NCBI GenBank assembly: GCA_022567855.1
Contig: JADFGE010000140.1
Location: forward strand, 1-7,327
Length of the DNA: 7,327 nt
From: Planctomycetota bacterium
GTDB lineage: Bacteria; Planctomycetota; Phycisphaerae; Phycisphaerales; SM1A02
Reading direction: 5' to 3'
In this document: one piece after another, positions 6,207 to 7,327 of the stretch
Numbering within the stretch: position 1 is the stretch's first letter
How the letters are laid out: the number at the start of each line of letters is the position of its first letter
The notes under the pieces: generated by a model
What the model saw: the letters and a program-made list of their open reading frames with translations, nothing else
Told to the model about the DNA's origin: nothing
The model's database searches: none
Made by a program: the position numbers and the translations under genes

Positions 6207-7327
6207 CTACTTCGCAAAACGCACGAACGGTGCGCCACATTCGGGGCACACGCCGACGCCCTGGGTGATCGGCGTCCCTTGCAGATCGTGTTCGCAAGCG
6301 CGGCAGTTCAGATGCTGGCGATCATGGAGTCGCGCTTGACGCCGGCGGTAGATCCGAACGGCCAAAGCGGCGATCATCGCGATGGCGGTAAGGTCGACCG
6401 CGGTCTGCATGTCGGGCGGGAAGTCGTGCCACGTTCGAATGAGATCGTTGGCCCAGGCAAACTCGTTGGATGGGCGCAGCAGGACGAGCAACGTGACGGC
6501 GCCGGCGATCAACATTCCGCCGGCGAAGGCGACGGCGGGTACAACGCCTCGCGCGGCGGCTGATAGCGGCAACTGCATTGGTTCGGCCCACTGCCCAAGC
6601 TGCAGCGACACATCGCACTGTGGGCAACGGCCTCGGCCCGCGCTGTCGAACTGAACTGCGCTGCATGAGGCGCCGCACCCAAAGCAAGGGCGCTGCTTCA
6701 CGCGCCCAGCGGCGACCCGACTCAGCAGTCCGGCCAGCGACACCTGCGTGCCTGCGAGCGCACCGACCATCGCGGCCACCAGTATCTTGGTCAGTTGCTC
6801 ACCACCGTAGCGCGTAAAGACGAACTTCATCGCCAATGCGATCGATCCGCCCGTGATCAGCGCGCCGAGCAGCGCTGCCGAGGCCACGATAATCCACGTT
6901 CGGGGTTGACGAAACAGCTCGGCCAACAGGAAATGTTGTTGCGCCAGTCGAGTGCGATTGGCAACCCCGCCGATCGAACCCAGCGCCCACGCCCAGGTGA
7001 TGACGAGCGCGACGCCGAGTTCCCCCGCCAGGATGTCCGTGACCGAGGATTGTCGCCCGAGCACAGGCAGCGCTTGCGTGATCTCATCGAGCAGCGTCCA
7101 CATGAATGTGAAGACACCCGCCGTCCAGATCGTGCGGAACCAGTTCGTCCGGATGAGCAGAAACGCCAGACCGCCGAAGGCGAATAGGTGAAGCAGTTTG
7201 TCCGGGGCCGGTTGGGTTTCGGTAACGGTGCCGATATCGAGTTGGGGCCAGTGGGTGGCTACGGTCAGCGCGCACGCATACAGGACGAAGACCACGCGCC
7301 AAGGTCTCGTCAGGCGCCGCGGGTACT
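6207..7327 (-). CDS. VanZ family membrane protein with two zinc ribbons (paralog A), 5' end probably beyond the window
   Basis: The frame is open to the right edge. A GTG at 7295 gives 362 residues, but upstream codons continue in frame (RRLTRPWR before VVFVLYAC), the usual basic lead to a first VanZ helix, so the true start is likely outside. Numbering from that GTG, the VanZ signature is good: ATHWP (13-17), DKLLHLFAFGGLAFLL (32-47), LLDEITQALPVLGRQSSVTD (68-87) and a following GELG. Two more helices (about 134-158, 168-190) lead to the first ribbon, C204-x2-C207-x3-C211 with C224-x2-C227. Then come helices near 250-272 and 298-315, and a second ribbon, C331-x2-C334 with C350-x2-C353 (CPECG). 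The C-terminal ribbon is close to that of paralog B in protein and DNA. The ribbons may bind zinc and mediate protein contact; no enzymatic motif is seen. Function unknown. Confidence 0.82.
   Translation of the reverse strand, partial: YPRRLTRPWRVVFVLYACALTVATHWPQLDIGTVTETQPAPDKLLHLFAFGGLAFLLIRTNWFRTIWTAGVFTFMWTLLDEITQALPVLGRQSSVTDILAGELGVALVITWAWALGSIGGVANRTRLAQQHFLLAELFRQPRTWIIVASAALLGALITGGSIALAMKFVFTRYGGEQLTKILVAAMVGALAGTQVSLAGLLSRVAAGRVKQRPCFGCGASCSAVQFDSAGRGRCPQCDVSLQLGQWAEPMQLPLSAAARGVVPAVAFAGGMLIAGAVTLLVLLRPSNEFAWANDLIRTWHDFPPDMQTAVDLTAIAMIAALAVRIYRRRQARLHDRQHLNCRACEHDLQGTPITQGVGVCPECGAPFVRFAK

Overview
The window looks like a piece of a GC-rich bacterial chromosome, most likely from the Planctomycetota. 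This is inferred from three things. Two membrane proteins end in a C-x2-C-x(n)-DLxG-x(n)-CPECG zinc ribbon that I associate with planctomycete membrane proteins. Menaquinone is made by the futalosine route (an MqnE-type enzyme). Many starts lack a Shine-Dalgarno sequence. No marker fixes the class. I see no rRNA, tRNA, CRISPR array, transposase or phage gene.

Left part (1-1644, minus strand): the N-terminal part of a nucleotidyltransferase of the 'uncharacterised nucleotidyltransferase' type (PF14907-like) runs off the left edge. Upstream of it is a 334-base stretch without a convincing gene, then a 305-residue soluble coiled-coil protein with a His-rich N-terminus.

Middle (1645-4804): a 220-base divergent intergenic region separates the coiled-coil gene from mqnE (plus strand), the radical SAM aminofutalosine synthase of menaquinone biosynthesis. 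mqnE converges on murJ (minus strand), the lipid II flippase of peptidoglycan synthesis. The two stop codons are 36 bases apart, with a perfect GC-rich hairpin between them that probably acts as a shared terminator.

Right part (4805-7327, minus strand): two tandem genes encode paralogous multi-pass membrane proteins, each with a VanZ-like N-terminal membrane domain and two separated zinc ribbons. The rightmost is open at the right edge. They read toward murJ, so the order of transcription would be paralog A (right), paralog B, murJ. The two gaps (143 and 80 bases) carry short tandem repeats. Paralog B is visibly poorer in GC than paralog A.

Functionally, MurJ is a cell-envelope protein and MqnE serves respiratory quinone synthesis. 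VanZ-like domains are also linked to the envelope in some bacteria, but no shared pathway for all genes can be read from this window. The most distinctive element is the VanZ-like/zinc-ribbon pair next to murJ.
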